Assembly (NCBI GenBank): GCA_902522415.1
Contig: CABYVI010000006.1
Coordinates: forward strand, 1 to 57,181
Reading direction: 5' to 3'
Source: an uncultured SAR116 cluster alpha proteobacterium
Lineage (GTDB): Bacteria > Pseudomonadota > Alphaproteobacteria > Puniceispirillales > GCA-002684695
DNA: 57,181 nucleotides
Shown here: positions 56,189 to 57,181 of the stretch, one piece after another
Layout of the letters: each line of letters starts with the position of its first letter
Position numbering within the stretch: the stretch's first letter is position 1
The notes under the pieces: generated by a model
Databases searched by the model: none
The model's input: only the letters and a program-made list of their open reading frames with translations
What the model was told of the DNA's origin: nothing
Translations under genes and position numbers: made by a program

Positions 56189-57181
56189 TTATAAATTGTG
56201 TCCAGAACGAACTCTTTTTGTTTTTAAATAATTTTTAGCTTCATTGGACACATCTACTTTTAATTGAATGCATTTTTCTACAATTATTCCGTTCTTTTCC
56301 AGTTGTGTCAATTTATCCGGATTGTTTGTAAGTAATTTAATTTTTTTTAAACCAAGCTGCTTAAGCATTTCACTTGCAGAAAAATAATCTCTTTGGTCAG
56401 AATCAAACCCTAATGCCAAATTCGCATCAACTGTATCAAGTCCATGAAATTGAAAATCATAAGCTCTTATTTTATTAAAAAATCCTATATTTCTACCCTC
56501 TTCAGGCATATATAGAATTATTCCACCATTTAGTGACATTTTTTTTATAGCAGATTTGAGTTGTGAACCACAATCGCATTTTAGTGAATCAAAAAGGTCT
56601 CCAGTTATACATTGAGAATGAATTCTAACTAAAGGAATTTTTTGTTCATCTCCATTTTTAAAAATTAAAGCAAAATATTCTTTTTTTCCATTTAAAGATC
56701 TAAATCCAACAATTTCAGTTTTTTTACAAAGCTGCAGTGGTAGTTTAGTTCTTGAAATTAGTTTTATTTTATCGTTATTTTTAGAATTAATTATTAGATC
56801 TGATTGATCAATTACAGTTATTTTTTTTAATTTAAAATCATTATTCCTAAGAATAACCTCATTACTTAGATTTCCGAATATAACTGATGGTATTGAGTGA
56901 TCTTTTCCCATTAAATTTAAAATATTTAAAATTTCAGCTCTTTTTTCAAATGATATTATTGCTTTGTCAATTAGATTGGTATCTACATTATTTCTAGAAA
57001 CAGATAGCGTGTGACATAAAGAAGCGCTTAATTTATTAGCAAATGAAATTTGGTACAAATCATTATTAAATGACTTCTTAAATAAGTATTCCATTCTATT
57101 TTTATTAAGAATTATAGATAGACTAGAATTAGAAAAACCTTCCATCATTAATAAACTTTCTTCGGTAATTGTTTCCGATGA
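56189..57181 (-). CDS. ribA: GTP cyclohydrolase II, 5' end cut by window edge
   Basis: First committed step of riboflavin synthesis, opening the GTP ring. The reading frame stays open to the window edge beyond the ATG at 57148, so the true start is probably outside. Residues before ~170 form a poorly conserved N-terminal domain, as in long alphaproteobacterial RibA proteins where it resembles a degenerate DHBP synthase. The C-terminal catalytic domain has zinc cysteines in RIHSQCITGDLFDSLKCDCG, then EEGRNIGFFNKIRAYDFQ and LGLKKIKLLTNNPDKL. In the loop where E. coli RibA has HRQEGRN this protein has MPEEGRN. It probably works with a separate DHBP synthase. Confidence 0.9.
   Translation of the reverse strand, partial: SSETITEESLLMMEGFSNSSLSIILNKNRMEYLFKKSFNNDLYQISFANKLSASLCHTLSVSRNNVDTNLIDKAIISFEKRAEILNILNLMGKDHSIPSVIFGNLSNEVILRNNDFKLKKITVIDQSDLIINSKNNDKIKLISRTKLPLQLCKKTEIVGFRSLNGKKEYFALIFKNGDEQKIPLVRIHSQCITGDLFDSLKCDCGSQLKSAIKKMSLNGGIILYMPEEGRNIGFFNKIRAYDFQFHGLDTVDANLALGFDSDQRDYFSASEMLKQLGLKKIKLLTNNPDKLTQLEKNGIIVEKCIQLKVDVSNEAKNYLKTKRVRSGHNL

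Noticed and set aside
1..57181. tRNA, rRNA, CRISPR, insertion sequence or prophage
   Set aside because: No repeat-spacer pattern, transposase, integrase or phage protein appears, and none of the intergenic gaps holds a cloverleaf-like sequence by eye.

Overview
This is an AT-rich, tightly packed chromosomal segment of an alphaproteobacterium. The assignment rests on gene order: miaB-ybeZ-ybeY-corC-lnt, murJ-glnD-mutS, dapB-dnaJ-dnaK-grpE-hrcA-rph-rdgB-hemW, lppC/rsmI/BON/gshB, dnaQ-coaE-ppsR facing hemE, rho-mnmE-mnmG-rsmG-parA-parB, and holA-lptE-leuS-DUF3576. The low GC content, near-zero spacers, overlapping genes and missing neighbours suggest a streamlined, probably free-living marine lineage. 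That lifestyle and any closer taxonomic placement are inference. I see no rRNA, tRNA, insertion sequence, prophage or CRISPR array. No gene-free stretch exceeds 300 bases; the longest is the presumed replication origin (267 bases).

Layout. 1-6296 (minus): lnt (cut by the window edge), corC, ybeY, ybeZ, miaB, rimI, tsaB, for lipoprotein maturation, rRNA processing and tRNA modification. 6377-8317: a convergent, overlapping pair of cell-wall enzymes, a polysaccharide deacetylase (+) and a Bax-type glucosaminidase (-). 8379-16957 (minus): nfu, trpS, murJ, glnD, mutS. 17176-22008: maeB malic enzyme (+), a PfkB sugar/nucleoside kinase (-), an unassigned lipoprotein (+) and dapB (-). 22054-26975 (minus): the heat-shock set dnaJ, dnaK, grpE, hrcA. 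27054-29584 (+): rph, rdgB, hemW. 29590-33755: LppC-type lipoprotein (-), then rsmI, a BON lipoprotein and gshB (+). 33756-36259 (minus): HIT protein, GNAT, XRE regulator, Smr, Tim44-like protein. 36331-37252 (+): fxsA, secB. 37261-39370 (minus): dnaQ, coaE, ppsR.

Origin domain. The 39371-39637 interval between ppsR and hemE is the best oriC candidate: it has the same flanking genes as the Caulobacter origin, three TTATNNACA DnaA-box-like sites, and genes transcribed away from it on both sides. To its right lie hemE, rho, mnmE, mnmG, rsmG, parA and parB, with two perfect 16-bp parS sites at 42056-42071 and 45305-45320. ParA and ParB acting on these sites would segregate the new origin. Between parB and holA sit two genes that look like an accessory insertion, a TPR-sulfotransferase and a family-25 glycosyltransferase, each overlapping its core neighbour. 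Then come holA, lptE, leuS and a DUF3576 lipoprotein (minus), a porin with a clear intrinsic terminator, yggS (+), and a GTP cyclohydrolase II gene cut by the right edge.

General traits: many genes start at TTG, convergent genes are separated by 0-8 bases, and several genes commonly found in these neighbourhoods (fur, mltA, maf, aroE, hemH/hemJ, yraN) are not in their usual slots. I found no clear novel defence or mobile system. The most interesting material is the origin/parS architecture, the surface-modification pair at the parB-holA junction, and the unassigned lipoprotein at 20493-21194.
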